Below, one piece after another: positions 1-9,218 of a stretch of 28,029 bases of DNA. Positions within the stretch are counted from its first letter, which is position 1. Every line of letters starts with the position of its first letter. The notes beneath the pieces are model-generated. The model was given only the letters and a program-made list of their open reading frames with translations, made no database searches and had not been told where the DNA came from. Source of the stretch: Gnetum montanum (Eukaryota; Streptophyta; Gnetopsida; Gnetales; Gnetaceae); NCBI GenBank assembly GCA_015680685.1, contig MNCI01016372.1, forward strand, positions 7,514 through 35,542, given 5' to 3'. Position numbers and translations under genes: made by a program.

Positions 1-340
1 TGTTGAGGTCCCTCCAATCGTGCAGTCATCCCACCGTCTCTCTAGCATCGTTCACAAGAGCAGACAAACCATTATGTGTCCCTGAAGATTGTGGGATATC
101 TTGCAAGTAGGATTTTAATGGCTATGCATCATCCAGCATAGTGTCCCCCACAAGGACCCTTGTGAGCATCTTGGAGGATGTGCAGTGTATCATCATTAGG
201 GACACACCATCAGACCAGGCCATATGCGCACACCTTATAAAGATGGCCATTGATTTCCATGAAGTGCTTTGCATTATGGAGAAACTACTGTTTCTCCTGA
301 TGGTTCCAATCCTTTGGCAATTCTTGAGTTGTGAGATAGA
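1..340 (-). pseudogene. Integrase N-terminal zinc-binding domain (older gypsy element), truncated by window edge
   Basis: The minus-strand translation shows the HHCC zinc-binding region that starts gypsy integrases. It has a GHLYK segment near 245, then an LQDAHKGPCGGHYAG segment at about 140-185 that supplies the histidines, and CERC at about 46-57 that supplies the cysteines. The zinc domain helps integrase multimerise and bind the ends of the element DNA; the DDE catalytic core should follow to the left, outside the window. In-frame stops interrupt it (after YGLV, after HYAG, and directly after CERC), so it is a dead copy. The frame follows the RNase H domain in normal gypsy order. Confidence 0.75.
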
Positions 341-439
341 TGAGGATGTGGATGAACCAAGGTGATTCCTTAGGTAGCTACGTATCAACTGCTCCCACGA
401 AGAGAAGTTCATCTGGAAGTTAGTCAGGGAGGGGCTCCT

Positions 440-1760
440 CCTCTTCTGCATCATCCCATCACAACTAAGACAAGTGGTCAGCAACAACACTCTTGGCTCC
501 CTTCTGATCCACCATAGTGAGGTCAAATTCTTGAAGAATCACCAGCCACCATATGATACGGGGGCTCACTGTTGGTTTGTTCATTAGGAACCGGATGGCA
601 CCATGGTCAGTACGCAACAAACACCTTGTACCCAAGCACATAGTGTCATAATTTTTCCAAGGTGAACACCATCACCATCAACTCCTTTTCAGTGCTAGTG
701 TAATTAAGCTGGGCATCCACAATGCTACATCTTGCACAATGAATATAGTATGGACGTTTTTCATCATCACTCAATGTAAGCATGACTCCTAATGCATAGT
801 TGGATGCATCAATCATGATGTGGTAAGGTTTGGACCAATCAGGTGATCGTAGAACTAGAGTCTCTATGAGTTTTTGTCTAAGCATTTGGAATGTAGATTC
901 ACATTCCTTGGTCCAGATGAACAAAGAATCTTTCTTCGTGAGTTCCACCAATGGCTTGGTGATTTTTGAGAAATTTTCAATAAAGCACTCGTAGTAACCA
1001 ATGTGGCGAAAGAATGAATGAACATCTTTTATAGTGTTTGGTTATTAGGTGATTCCTTGGATGAACCTAATTTTGTTAGGATTCATGCTAATCCTTGTCT
1101 ATGAAATACGATGCCCCAGCACAATGCCCTCCTAGACCATTAAGTGGCATTTCTACCAGTTGAGTCATAGGTTAGTGTCCACAAATCTTTTTAGAACTTG
1201 CTCAAGGCAATCTAAGGCTTGATCAAACGTGGCCCCATAGGTCGAGAAGTCATCCATGAAGACTTCTACCCCATTGCCAATTTGCTACTAGAAGATGCTA
1301 AGGACAAGATGTTGGAAAGTGGCAGGTGCATTACACAGCCAAAAGGCATATTTTTGTATGCGAAAGTCCCCCAAGGACTTGGGAAGGTTGTCTTGGCCTG
1401 GTCCTCTAGCGTAATTTCGATTTGGTTACAGCCACTATAGCCATCCAAAAAGCTGTAATAACGATGCCCCGCAATGATATCTAACACTTGGTCCACAAAT
1501 GGGAGTGGGAAGTGATCTATGAAGGTAGCCATGTTGAGCAACCAGAAATCTATACATACCCTCCATTTTCCACCCTTCTTTAGCACAATAACGAGTGGAC
1601 TGACCCATTCGCTATTAGCAATAGAGTAGATGAACCCCACTTTTAGCAACTACTCGATTTCATCTTTGACAACATGCTTCAATTTGGGGTTCAATTGCCT
1701 TTGTGGTTGTCTTCGTGGCTTCATGGAGGGTTCAATATAAATCTAATGTTGGCAAAACTC
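440..1760 (-). pseudogene. Reverse transcriptase and RNase H (older gypsy element), degenerate
   Basis: Reading leftwards from 1760, an LNPKLKHVVKDEIE segment leads into the RT fingers/palm (1649-1266) with WVSPLVIVLKKGG, WRVCIDF, DHFPLPF, FLDGYSG and GTFAYKNMPFG. The active site FMDD lies just downstream at about 1245-1260. The thumb is broken by stops. RNase H (about 950-440) shows the catalytic-region strand HIMIDASNYALG, then STEKELMVMVF, a TDH motif, and the typical end segment LQEFDLTMVDQ...VVADHLS at about 465-535. RT copies the genomic RNA and RNase H removes the template. A stop just before the LLKVGF segment (about 1650) and several in the thumb make it a pseudogene. Confidence 0.85.
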
Positions 1761-1789
1761 AGGATCCACTCCTGTTAATTCAAGATATG

Positions 1790-2202
1790 ACCATGCAAAA
1801 GTAGCTTCCCATTTGTTCACCATATTCAAGAATTTCTCCTTCTATTCAGGAGCAAGGGTGGCTTTGATAATCATCGGTTTCCCATTCTACAAAAATGCAT
1901 ATTCTAGGTGGGCCGATAAGGATTTGAGTTCCAAGGGCTCTTTTTTGAAACTTTCAAGGATTTGCAACTTTCCCCAATCACCATGGTCATCAACAGTGGA
2001 TACTTGTTGATGAACCTCTTCCAAATGATCCATGCTTTCTATGTAGGCTCTTACAAGCTCCTTAGATGGTTCCATGCATAGAGTGTTGCTAGGAGGATCA
2101 GTGGCTAGCCATTGGGTGTCTTCTTGAGTTGTGGGTGCTACATATAGCCAATGTTGGACTTGAGATTCCTTGATCCACCGACTGCATGCTTGAATAGATG
2201 TC
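1790..2202 (-). pseudogene. Protease-RT linker of the older gypsy element
   Basis: An open minus-strand frame runs from the insertion edge at 2202 down to 1887. It includes QTSIQACSRWIKESQ, then an acidic, Ser/Leu-rich stretch ending LKSLSAHLEYAFL, a sequence typical of the region just before RT in gypsy pol (the ...LPPHLKYVFL type segment). The frame is continuous with the protease frame at 19387-19847 once the inserted element and one target-site copy are set aside, which places the insertion inside pol, after the protease domain. The apparent open frame to the right of 2202 is read-through into the inserted LTR and is not part of the gene. Confidence 0.75.
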
Positions 2203-2207
2203 TGTTT
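2203..2207. repeat. Target site duplication, left copy (tgttt)
   Basis: The five bases tgttt directly precede the left LTR and recur directly after the right LTR at 19387-19391. A 5-bp duplication is what Ty3/gypsy integrase makes. Choosing this duplication fixes the left LTR start at 2208, where the expected TG reads TT, presumably a point mutation, because the right LTR starts TGTACC at the matching place. Confidence 0.8.
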
Positions 2208-2772
2208 TTTACCGCCTGAAATCGTCGGTCTCCGGCTGGAAGGAAACAGAGACCGTGGGATCGCAGGATGAGAACAGAAGACCCTGCCATCGCCTGAAGG
2301 TGAGCTAAAATGCACGAAGGTAGAGCACCTTGGGTGGTCCACACGCGGATCAGACAAGGATTTACCCGCACGTATGCAAAGCTGCTATACGTTGGGTTAT
2401 GCGTAAACAGCCTAAAACAGATGCAAACGGAGCGTAAGCGTAAACAGGCATAAACAGAATGTGTGGGCCAAGTTGACATAAAAATATAAACTGTAAAAAA
2501 TCTTATGCAGCAAATGCAACAATGATATTACAAAATGAGAATACAGTGGACTGGTCTAACGCAATTGTGGCGAAGCACAAGGCGGACGAAAAGCCCTGGC
2601 GGATGGGAGGGCAGTTGCGCTAGATTACGCTGTGGACGTGGTGTAGAGACTATTCACGGTGTACAGGTATTCTAGCGTAAGAGGGTTTTGAGCTCTGGTG
2701 CACAGCATTAGTGTCTCTGGTGTGCTCTCTGGGATTTTTTGCCGACCGTCTGGATGAAGTGGAAAAGTGGGG

Positions 2773-2780
2773 TTTTTATA
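2773..2780 (-). promoter_or_regulatory. TATA box in the 3' LTR
   Basis: The minus strand reads tataaaaacccc, matching the box at 18785-18792 in the other LTR. It is kept in both copies. In the 3' LTR it would drive transcription out into the older element. Confidence 0.5.
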
Positions 2781-2869
2781 CTTGTTGTTACGCTAGACTC
2801 GAGTTAGGAGACACGTGGCGCGTTGACCAGGTGCATACAATTTACAAATATACAATATATTACATCTAT

Positions 2870-3260
2870 CGGGCGTATACGCGGGGCGTATACGCTGCAT
2901 AATGTCGGCGTATATGCTAGGCGTATATGCTAGATGTGCTGGGCGTGAACTTGGGTGTAGACACCATGGACGCTGGGCATGCACTCCGACAATGGTTGGG
3001 TATCTACGCTAGGTGTATACGCTGACGGCTGTTGACTTGCTTCAATTCTTGCTCTTCGGTATTGTCTCCATTTTTTCATTGAGACTTCGTCGTCGGGCGT
3101 GTACATCTGTGGTGCCAAGTGTGAAGACGAGGCATGTACATTGGGCACGCAAGTCGAATGTCTGCTGGGCGTATACACTGTTGATGCTGGGCGTATATGC
3201 TGGTACTATCAGGCATATATGCTAGGCATATATGCTGTCGATGTTGGGCGTATACGCTGG
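2870..3260. repeat. GCGTATACGC word array in the left LTR
   Basis: The block contains many copies and decayed copies of the word GCGTATACGC (for example gggcgtatacgctg), often embedded in the perfect palindrome AGCGTATACGCT or its neighbours. Several copies have turned into gcatatatgc, which is what loss of CpG by cytosine deamination would give. The matching block in the other LTR is at 18885-19245. Confidence 0.8.
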
Positions 3261-3387
3261 TACTGCACTTAGCAAAAAGTGGGCTTTTTGATTCCAGAAG
3301 TTGCAATGTGCGATGCCAGATGTAGCTGTGGACGTTTGTGGATCCCAGGGACCTACTTCTTGCTGGGGAAGCACTAAGCTTGAAATT

Positions 3388-3472
3388 TTGTGGTGTTTCA
3401 TTGGCCTGTCTTTGTTGACGCTTGGAGGAATCGACCTGAGAAGCATCGACAAAGAAGTGAAAAACACCACAA
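3388..3472. repeat. Inverted repeat across the LTR/internal junction
   Basis: The LTR end ttgtggtgtttca (3388-3400) is matched in inverse by tgaaaaacaccacaa (3458-3472), which would pair over 11 bases plus two after a small bulge. The right LTR has a diverged version of the first arm. No clear purine tract is visible directly inside this LTR, where the plus-strand primer should be. Confidence 0.5.
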
Positions 3473-3925
3473 GCAACTTGATATAAACATTGTCGTCTGC
3501 CACATGATTGGACGTCATCGCACCGTGTTCAGTAGTACGTGGGAAAGGGAAATTTGCNTAGAGATATGATTGGATAAAATGTGTTTGTGAACGGATAGGG
3601 AATCAATCAGTGAACGGGGATGTACTAGTGAATGGTTTGATTTAGTTTTGCCATGTGTGTTGTGAACATTGTCTCATCTTGTCGCTTGTGTTAAGATGCA
3701 TCCCTGTGCAAAAACCTCTAGGTGTCATCCTGCAAACATAACTCCGAGGAGACAAGAAAACCATGAGTGAATGATCGAGCTTAGACTTACACAGCAGCAG
3801 ACTGTATGTCGGTAGTAGCAACATTGATAGGATTGATGACGGGTGATGCAGTGATGAAGCTTAGATGCGGTGGCAGATTGATGAACCAGAGACAAACTTG
3901 CCAATTTATAGTCTAGGCGGACTAT
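3401..3925. other. Non-coding tail between LTR and spacer A
   Basis: No frame of note, no recognised domain. It contains one ambiguous base (n at 3558). On the element strand it is the start of the 3' untranslated region beside the 3' LTR. A classic polypurine tract was not identified at 3401-3425; the sequence there on the minus strand is only partly purine (aaagacagg). Confidence 0.5.
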
Positions 3926-4198
3926 CATGGGTTAGTTTTATGTCATAACCCATTGGAGATTGTCTGTTTAGCATCATGGCGGACGTTACATTGCCAGTTT
4001 TTAGTCTTAGCAGACTATGAGGAGGCAAGCTAGTTTATAGTCTTAGCGGACTCTATGGGGTATCAGTTTACTGTCATGATCCTAGGACAAGTGTGGTGGC
4101 AGTTTTAAGTCATAACCCAGGACTGTTCTGTGGTATCAGTTTATCGTCATGATCCCAAGACGAGCTGTGGTATCAGTTTATAGTCATGATTTCAGGAC
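3905..4198. repeat. Spacer A: AGTTTA + GTC...GAC motif array (about 8 copies)
   Basis: Copies of AGTTTA(T)(A)GTC...GAC start at about 3905, 3996, 4032, 4065, 4101, 4138 and 4175, plus a weaker copy at 3933. Two local flavours are visible: agtttatagtcttagcggac, and agtttatagtcatgat..caggac. The GTC and GAC parts could pair as a tiny stem. The array directly follows the integrase stop codon on the element strand. The same core occurs in the spacers at 7826-7918 and 13249-13451. Confidence 0.8.
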
Positions 4199-4221
4199 TT
4201 GGGCGTACCTGAGCTCATACT

Positions 4222-5394
4222 TCAAACATGAAAAGGTTTTAGGTACAAGTGATTGGTCGGATTGGCAAGCTCGTTTCCTTTCATGTCAGCTAGTTTGAAT
4301 GCTCCATTGTCAAATGTTTTAGTAACCAGATAAGGCCCTTCCCAACTAGCTGAGAACTTGTCCAGGTGTTCTCGAACGGCTTTAAGTACAAGGTCACCTT
4401 CTTTGATAGGGCGCTTGTTGATGTCATGCCGATGTCGTTGCCGTTGCTATTTTTGGTACCATTCGATCTGATCGAGGGCACGCACACGTTCTTCCTTCAC
4501 CGAGTCAAGATCAATGATTCGTAGATCATTGTTTTTCCCGTCGTCGAGGAGCCCAGAAAGTGTGATCCTTAACGATGGTACCTACAGTTCCAAAGGTAAA
4601 ACAGCTTCTGAACCATAAACAAGACTGTACGGTGTCTTACCTATCGAAGTTCGGTGCGTAGTGTGGTATGCCCACAATGCGTATACCAATTGTTTGTGCC
4701 ATTTTCTTTTGCTCTGGGTAAGCATTTTCTTCAGTATTGTAACAATTGTCTTGTTTGTTGCCTCTGCTTGTCCATTGCTCTGAGGATAGTAAGGGGATGA
4801 AAACGAGTGTTTGATCCCTAAATTTTTGCAAAAGGCTTTGGTTTCGGCACTACTGAATTGTGGCCCGTTATCGGTGATGATTGTCATAGGAATGCCAAAA
4901 CGGGTCACAATATGTTCTAAAATGAAATTGCACATGTGCTTGGATGTAGTTTTTCGAAGGAGAGCAGCTTCTACCTACTTTGTGAAGTATTCTGTGGCAA
5001 TTATAATGAAACTATGGCCTACGGAAGACGAGGGGGTTATTTGACCAATGAGGTCCAACCCCCACTTTTGAAAGGGCCATGTGATTTGTGTTGTATGCAA
5101 TTCGTTCGGTGGCACGTGTATCAGATTGCTATGTCTTTGACAGGTACTACATGTTTTGACTTTGGTGAAACAGTCATATTCCATGTGTGGCCAATAATAG
5201 CCCAAACGCCTGATTTTCGTTGCCATGGCTTTTGGAGCTATGTGTCCTCCACATAGTCCTTCATGTACCTATTCAACAATAGTGTGGGCATCGGCACTAC
5301 TAACGCAGGTTAGCAATATGCCTTCGTAGGATCGATGGCACAATGTGTTCCCTAACAAGGTATATTGCTTAGAACATTTCCTCACCGCGTCTCT
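4222..5394 (-). pseudogene. Integrase of the Tat-like element, with stop codons
   Basis: The minus-strand frame continues directly from RNase H. The zinc-binding domain shows VHEGLCGGHIA (about 5240-5270) and CSTCQRH (about 5130). The DDE core shows WGLDLIG, then ITDNGPQFSS and SPYYPQSNGQAEATN, in which the catalytic D, D and E are present. A C-terminal region follows with IKEGDLVLKAVREHLDKFS, WEGPYLV and the end HLYLKPFHV with a TGA at 4222-4224. Integrase inserts the DNA copy into the host genome. Stops in frame: 5395-5397, about 5269-5271, 4975-4977 (in FTK*VEA, where the family has W), 4582-4584 and 4447-4449. There is no frameshift over 1.2 kb. Confidence 0.9.
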
Positions 5395-6834
5395 CTATGC
5401 ATTTGTTAGGTGTCGTGGTGTTTCGCCGCATAGAAGGTATTCTTTTATGTCATCGTACCATTCTATCGCGTGTGTTGAACTAACAGATGCAATTGGCAAT
5501 GTGTAAAGGGTGTCAGTGATTGGTTTAGCACAGCTGGTTATGGAGCTTAGTAATGTATGGAACATGTCTGGCGATATGTTTAGTGCTAATGTGGCTAACG
5601 CATCTGCGATGGTGTTCTCATTTTGGGAGACGTGTTGCACATTAATGTTTTTAAATCGCCTCATTAGGTGTTTTGCCAAGTCAAAGTATGGTTGTAAATG
5701 TTGGGCTTTGCATGTATAGACATTCGTAACTTGGTTTACGACCAGTTGTGAATCCCCTTGGACTACAAGTCGTGTGATGTTCGAAGCCAAAGCTATTGCG
5801 AGACCTCTAAGGAGACCTTCATACTCTGCTATGTTGTTTGTACAAGGAAAGTCGAGACGATAGGCAAAGGGTCGGATCTCCCCGGAGGGATGGGTGATTA
5901 CAGCGGCTGCACTCCCTCCTCGGGAGGTGGATGCCCCATCAAAGTTTAAAATAGCATTGTAGTCATTGGGCACTATGTCTATGGTGCTTATATTCTCATC
6001 TGGGAAGTTTGGGTCTATAGTCACTTGGTCGTGCATTGATGATGTTGCCATTTGATTTACTATAGCTTGACCCTTAATTGATGATTGTGATACGTAGTAC
6101 AGGTCAAACTTGGCTATCATGGCCTTCCACCGGGCTGTTCGACTTGTTTCGTAAATATTCCCTGTTATGGCACTCAGTACATTGTCCTTGCAAATTATGT
6201 AGACCTGGTTACGGAAGAGGTAATGTCGCCACTTTCTTAAAGAAAAGACCAAAGCTAAACATGACCTCTCCACGTCGTTGTACCTTTTCTCATGGGCAAC
6301 TAATGCATGGCTCAGGTAATATACAGGGACTTCGGTTCTGTCATCTCGTTTCTGGCAAAGCATAGATGCAATGGACGAATCCAAAGTAGCAAGGTAGATG
6401 TAAAATGGTTTATCATTTTGAGGTGGATAAACCATGGGTAGCCGAGCAAGTGCCATTTTAATGTTATCGAATGCCTGTTGACACTGTGGAGTCCATTCAA
6501 AAGGTACGTTCTTGTGTAACAGGTGGTTCATGGGTTTTAATTTATCTGTTAGCTTTTCTATGAAGCGCTTGATGAACTGTAATCTACCTTGTAGACCTCG
6601 AAGTTCAGTAAGGTTGCCTGGTGGTTTCAGGTTTGCTATGGCCTTAACCTTATCGGGGTCTACTCCTATCCCTGCTTCTGATGCTATAAATCCAAGCATT
6701 TTTCCTGTTTTGAGGCCGAAGACACATTTTTTTGGGTTAAGGCTCAGTTCATACTTTAGACAATGTTTTAATACTAAGTTTAGGTCTTGCACATGTTGTT
6801 GCTCCATTTTCGACTTAACCACAATCTCATCCAC
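5395..6834 (-). pseudogene. RT thumb, RNase H and second (archaeal-type) RNase H of the Tat-like element
   Basis: This is the longest open stretch of the element (479 codons). Residues 1-130 are the RT end and connection (DEIVVKSK, LNPKKCVFGLKTGKMLGFI). Residues 140-255 are the usual gypsy RNase H (FYIYLATLDSSIASML..., YNDVERSCLALVFSLRKWRHYL), with the first catalytic Asp position apparently not conserved. Residues 292-418 are a second RNase HI-like domain with NFDGA (D299), NNIAEYEG (E337), GDSQLVVNQ (D361) and IADALA (D411), a complete acidic set. This pairing of a decayed RNase H with an acquired active one defines the Tat lineage; the second is thought to take over RNA removal. The frame continues upstream across a stop at 6859-6861 and downstream across the stop at 5395-5397. 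Confidence 0.92.
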
Positions 6835-7709
6835 GTAGTCATTGAGTGAGTGTAGTATCTAATCGCTAAAGATAAATGTCATCGCTCTTTGATACGTGGC
6901 CCCAGTGTTCTTGAGACCAAAGGGCATCATTGTGTAACAAAAGGTTCCCCATGGTGTCATAAAGGTTGTCTGAAGCTGATGCTCCGTGTTGATTCGTATT
7001 TGATTGTATCCCGAGAAGCTGTCCATGAAGGATAATAGGGCGTGCCTAACAGTTGAGTCAACAAGCTGATCGATGATGGGTAGAGGAAAATCATCCTTTA
7101 TGGGTGCAACATTCAAATCCTGGAAGTCAATACACAAACAAATATTTCCGTTCTTCTTCGGAACAATGACCATGTTAGACACCCACTTGGCGTAATCAAT
7201 AGCCCGAATGAAACTAGCTTGATAAAGCTTAGTGATCTCATTGCGAATGGCTAATGCCACCTTGGGTTTAACCTTTCGCTCTTTTTATTTTACTGGTCTC
7301 AACTTTGGGTCAAGGATGATATTGTGTTGGACAATTCGGGGATCTAGCCCAGGCATGTCTGTGTAGGACCAAGCAAATGCTTTCATATTTTCCATAAGCA
7401 TGTCCTCGATGTTTTTGGCCAATGGCAGTTGTAATAAGGTGCTTAACTTTAGAATTTTAGTTTCTCCATCAGGCATGATGATGGGAGTTTCAGACAATGG
7501 GTCTTCCGTGATATTCTCGGCCTCTATGTCAAGGAATTTTGTCATGTCTTTGTAATCGTTTATTACTCGCTGCATTGAGGCTATGGTTGCGTGGTCTATT
7601 GGTGAACTCAAGTTGATGAGATTTATGTTAGTGTCTCGTGTGACTTTGCCGTATGGTCTGTCAATGATTAACGGTGCGGTTAAGTGCTGGCTATCCATTG
7701 AGCTTGCTC
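6835..7709 (-). pseudogene. Reverse transcriptase (5' part) of the Tat-like element
   Basis: Read from 7709 leftwards, a linker (DMLMENMKAFAWSYTDMPGLDP, the usual segment before gypsy RT) leads to the RT: ALAIRNEITKLYQASFIRAI, WVSNMVIVPKKNG, CIDFQDLN, DDFPLPIIDQLVDS, FMDSFSGYNQI and TPWGTFCYTMMPFGLKNTGATYQRAM. The active-site motif just beyond reads YVDE, not YVDD, so the second metal-binding Asp is changed. Stops in frame lie at 7285-7287 and 6859-6861. The frame is the same as that of RNase H and integrase, so pol was one reading frame from 7709 to 4222. The start is probably a splice junction (see 7710), not an ATG. Confidence 0.9.
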
Positions 7710-7750
7710 CTGCCAATAAACAGAGAGCGGAATAAGAAAGAGGGAGATGG
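7710..7750 (-). promoter_or_regulatory. Putative 3' splice site before RT (sense intron acceptor)
   Basis: On the element strand a pyrimidine-rich run (tctccctctttcttattcc, then ctctctgtttattggcag) ends in CAG at 7710 and is followed at 7709 by the open pol frame. Ogre-type Tat elements are known to carry an intron between protease and RT, so this is the expected place. I could not fix a donor: GT candidates at the end of the protease frame near 13519, 13558 and 13585 are all in a phase that does not match this acceptor. The acceptor is moderately supported and the intron as a whole is inference. Confidence 0.45.
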
Positions 7751-7825
7751 TTCTATGCCTTTTGATGATTTTAAACTATGTATAAATGCATAATGGTGGA
7801 TTATCGTCACACCGGGATGCATGGC

Positions 7826-7918
7826 AGTTTAAGGCCTTACCGGGCGTTGAGTGGTAGTTTAAGGCCTTACCGGGCTCTAAGTTGGATGGGGAAATGGCAG
7901 TTTAACACCTTACCGGGC
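7826..7918. repeat. Spacer B: AGTTTAAGGCCTTACCGGGC repeats (3 copies)
   Basis: Copies at 7826-7845 and 7856-7875 are identical; 7899-7918 reads agtttaacaccttaccgggc. The core matches the AGTTTA motif of the other spacers, but the possible mini-stem is GCC...GGC instead of GTC...GAC. The copies lie between the RT acceptor and the promoter region of the antisense gene. Confidence 0.8.
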
Positions 7919-7939
7919 CGTAAGTGGTTTAAACTAGAA

Positions 7940-8140
7940 CATTCAAAGTAAACGCGTAAAATGGGGTCCATGGAGGAACCAAGACGTAGCAATCTCTATT
8001 CTAATAATGTTTATTAGTTTTATTATATTTTTTTTTATTATTTTGTATTTTTTATTTTTTAGTTGAAAAATAATAAAAAGGAAAAAAAGCGTAACGGCGG
8101 CGTCAGCATCAGTGCAGCAGAGCATCAGCGTCGGCGGAAC
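7940..8140. other. AT-rich stretch upstream of the antisense gene
   Basis: No gene. About 7995-8085 is a run of T- and A-rich sequence with a weak inverted repeat (tattttttattttttag / ttgaaaaataataaaaa), followed by the promoter of the plus-strand gene. It may be a nucleosome-poor upstream element; that is inference. Confidence 0.4.
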
Positions 8141-8142
8141 GC

Positions 8143-8150
8143 TATATAAA
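8143..8150 (+). promoter_or_regulatory. TATA box of the antisense gene
   Basis: The sequence ctatataaacagg lies about 265 bases upstream of the first ATG at 8410, and I see no other ATG between a start about 30 bases downstream of the box and 8410. This is a textbook plant core promoter layout. It faces right, against the direction of retrotransposon transcription. Confidence 0.65.
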
Positions 8151-8224
8151 CAGGAAGGGGGGGTCCATTTGCTTTACTTTGAAAGCGACAGAGCGTAAGC
8201 AGCAACGTAAACTGTGAAAGCGTA

Positions 8225-8401
8225 AGCGTAGACGATCGTGCCCAGCGTAGACATCGAAGACAAACCCTAGCGTAGACGCTTAGCACTTAAACCCCAGCGT
8301 AGACGCCGAAGAGTGATCCTAGCGTAGACGCGGAGTATTGGTTTTAGGCACTAGCGTAGACAGTTGTTCTCTTCAGCATAGCTTGAACAGTCAGCGTAGA
8401 C
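8225..8401 (+). repeat. Seven copies of AGCGTAGAC in the antisense gene's 5' leader
   Basis: Exact copies start at 8225, 8244, 8269, 8296, 8321, 8353 and 8393, spaced 19 to 40 bases, all in the same direction and ending nine bases before the ATG. Related words (gcgtaag, acgtaaac) begin at about 8193. They lie in the predicted transcribed leader and could act as DNA sites downstream of the promoter or as RNA elements. Confidence 0.9.
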
Positions 8402-8544
8402 GAGCTGAAATGGCCAAGGGAAAAGAGGTAGAGGGCCAAGGAAGGAAGGGTCCTGACCTGACCTTCGCGGAGGAAACTGAGGCAATGTTGCGGGGCCTGC
8501 CCAGGCCAAAGATCCCGTCATGGCCTGTGACGTCTCACAGGTAG

Positions 8545-9125
8545 GCTCCAATCCCTATCTCTGTTGCTATTTCTGTCTCCTATTTTTGTTTGTTTGTAGA
8601 GTACAATCCTGGCGTATACACCGAGCATAGTTCTTAGGCGTATGGGGTTTCTTGCGGCACCGAGTGTCGTTTTATAGCATAAATTTTTGTCGGCGTAAAC
8701 ATTTTCCCTATACTGGAATACCAGCGTAAGCCACGGTGTCATACGCTTTTTGTGTAGTCTTGTCAGCGTGATTCGCTTGTTTTACCAACGTAAATTGTTT
8801 ACTGTGACGGCGTATACGCTGTTAGCCTGCAGTTGTTTTTTAGCGTAAAATTATTTTTCCTCTTTCTGGCATAAACTTATTTATTCCATGTTGGTGTAGA
8901 CTGTTTATGCTTAAATCGGGTTGCGGCGTATACGCCGAGGGTTTCGTAAGCGTATACGTTGAGCGTAAGATAGTTGATTTTTGGTGTCTACGCTGCGCTA
9001 GGCAGCGTCTACGCTTAGTGCTTAGCGTATACGCTGAGTGTGAACTGCGTTTTTGCGCTAAGTGTGAACAACCTTACTAGCGTATACGCTAATCTACGGG
9101 GCATATACGCTGAACGCGAACAGTT
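8545..9125 (+). repeat. GCGTA-word array in intron 1 of the antisense gene
   Basis: Intron 1 (8541-9218, far longer than the other 76-113 base introns) is filled with the words gcgtatac, gcgtaaac and gcgtctacgc, including ggcgtatacgctg, agcgtatacgctga and agcgtatacgctaa. They are the same words as in the LTRs and the gag leader. No coding potential was recognised here. Confidence 0.8.
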
Positions 9126-9218
9126 AGTAAAATTTTTGCAAATTTTTAAATGTTGATTTATGATGTAAACTTTCGCTTTTCGAGCTAATCTGTCATGGTA
9201 TCATGATTACAAGGACAG

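Larger units (their letters stand above)
1..2207 (-). mobile_element. Older Ty3/gypsy element, 3' part (pol), interrupted by the Tat-like insertion
   Basis: On the minus strand this stretch carries, in order from 2202 down to 1, the protease-RT linker, RT, RNase H and the zinc-binding start of integrase of a gypsy retrotransposon. The other half (protease, gag, primer site, 5' LTR) lies at 19387-23472. The two halves are one element: the reading frame that stops at the right insertion edge (ending QLWSAK) carries on in phase at the left edge (QTSIQACSRW). Integrase core and 3' LTR lie beyond the left end of the window. Several stop codons show it is inactive. The order RT-RH-INT places it in Ty3/gypsy; the DLG protease and the primer site suggest an Athila-like or related non-chromovirus lineage, which is inference. 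Confidence 0.85.
2208..3400 (-). repeat. 3' LTR of the Tat-like element (left copy)
   Basis: It aligns along its length with 18202-19386: ggtctccggctggaaggaaa near the left end, the TATA region, the GCGTATAC-rich block (about 2870-3260) and the end ...ggtgtttca. On the element strand it starts TGAAACACC at 3400 and should end in CA at 2208, where the + strand now reads TT instead of TG. A minus-strand TATA box (tataaaaa) is at 2773-2780. Confidence 0.9.

Noticed and set aside
2203-2210. Left LTR starting at the TG of 2203 (tgtttttt)
   Set aside because: That would need a five-base T-run expansion against the right LTR and would leave no matching duplication; starting at 2208 gives an ungapped alignment and a 5-bp duplication.
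2870-3260. Regular GCGTATAC words looked at first like a CRISPR or satellite array
   Set aside because: There are no constant-length repeats with unique spacers, the words vary in spacing and form, and the block lies inside an LTR that occurs at both ends of a retrotransposon.
2930-3306. Overlapping minus-strand frames rich in YTPS/YAQH repeats
   Set aside because: They are translations of the GCGTATAC word array in the LTR in various frames; no such protein is expected and no frame is kept between the two LTR copies.
5510-6365. Several plus-strand open frames opposite RNase H
   Set aside because: They are shadows of the strong minus-strand pol frame and show no domain pattern.
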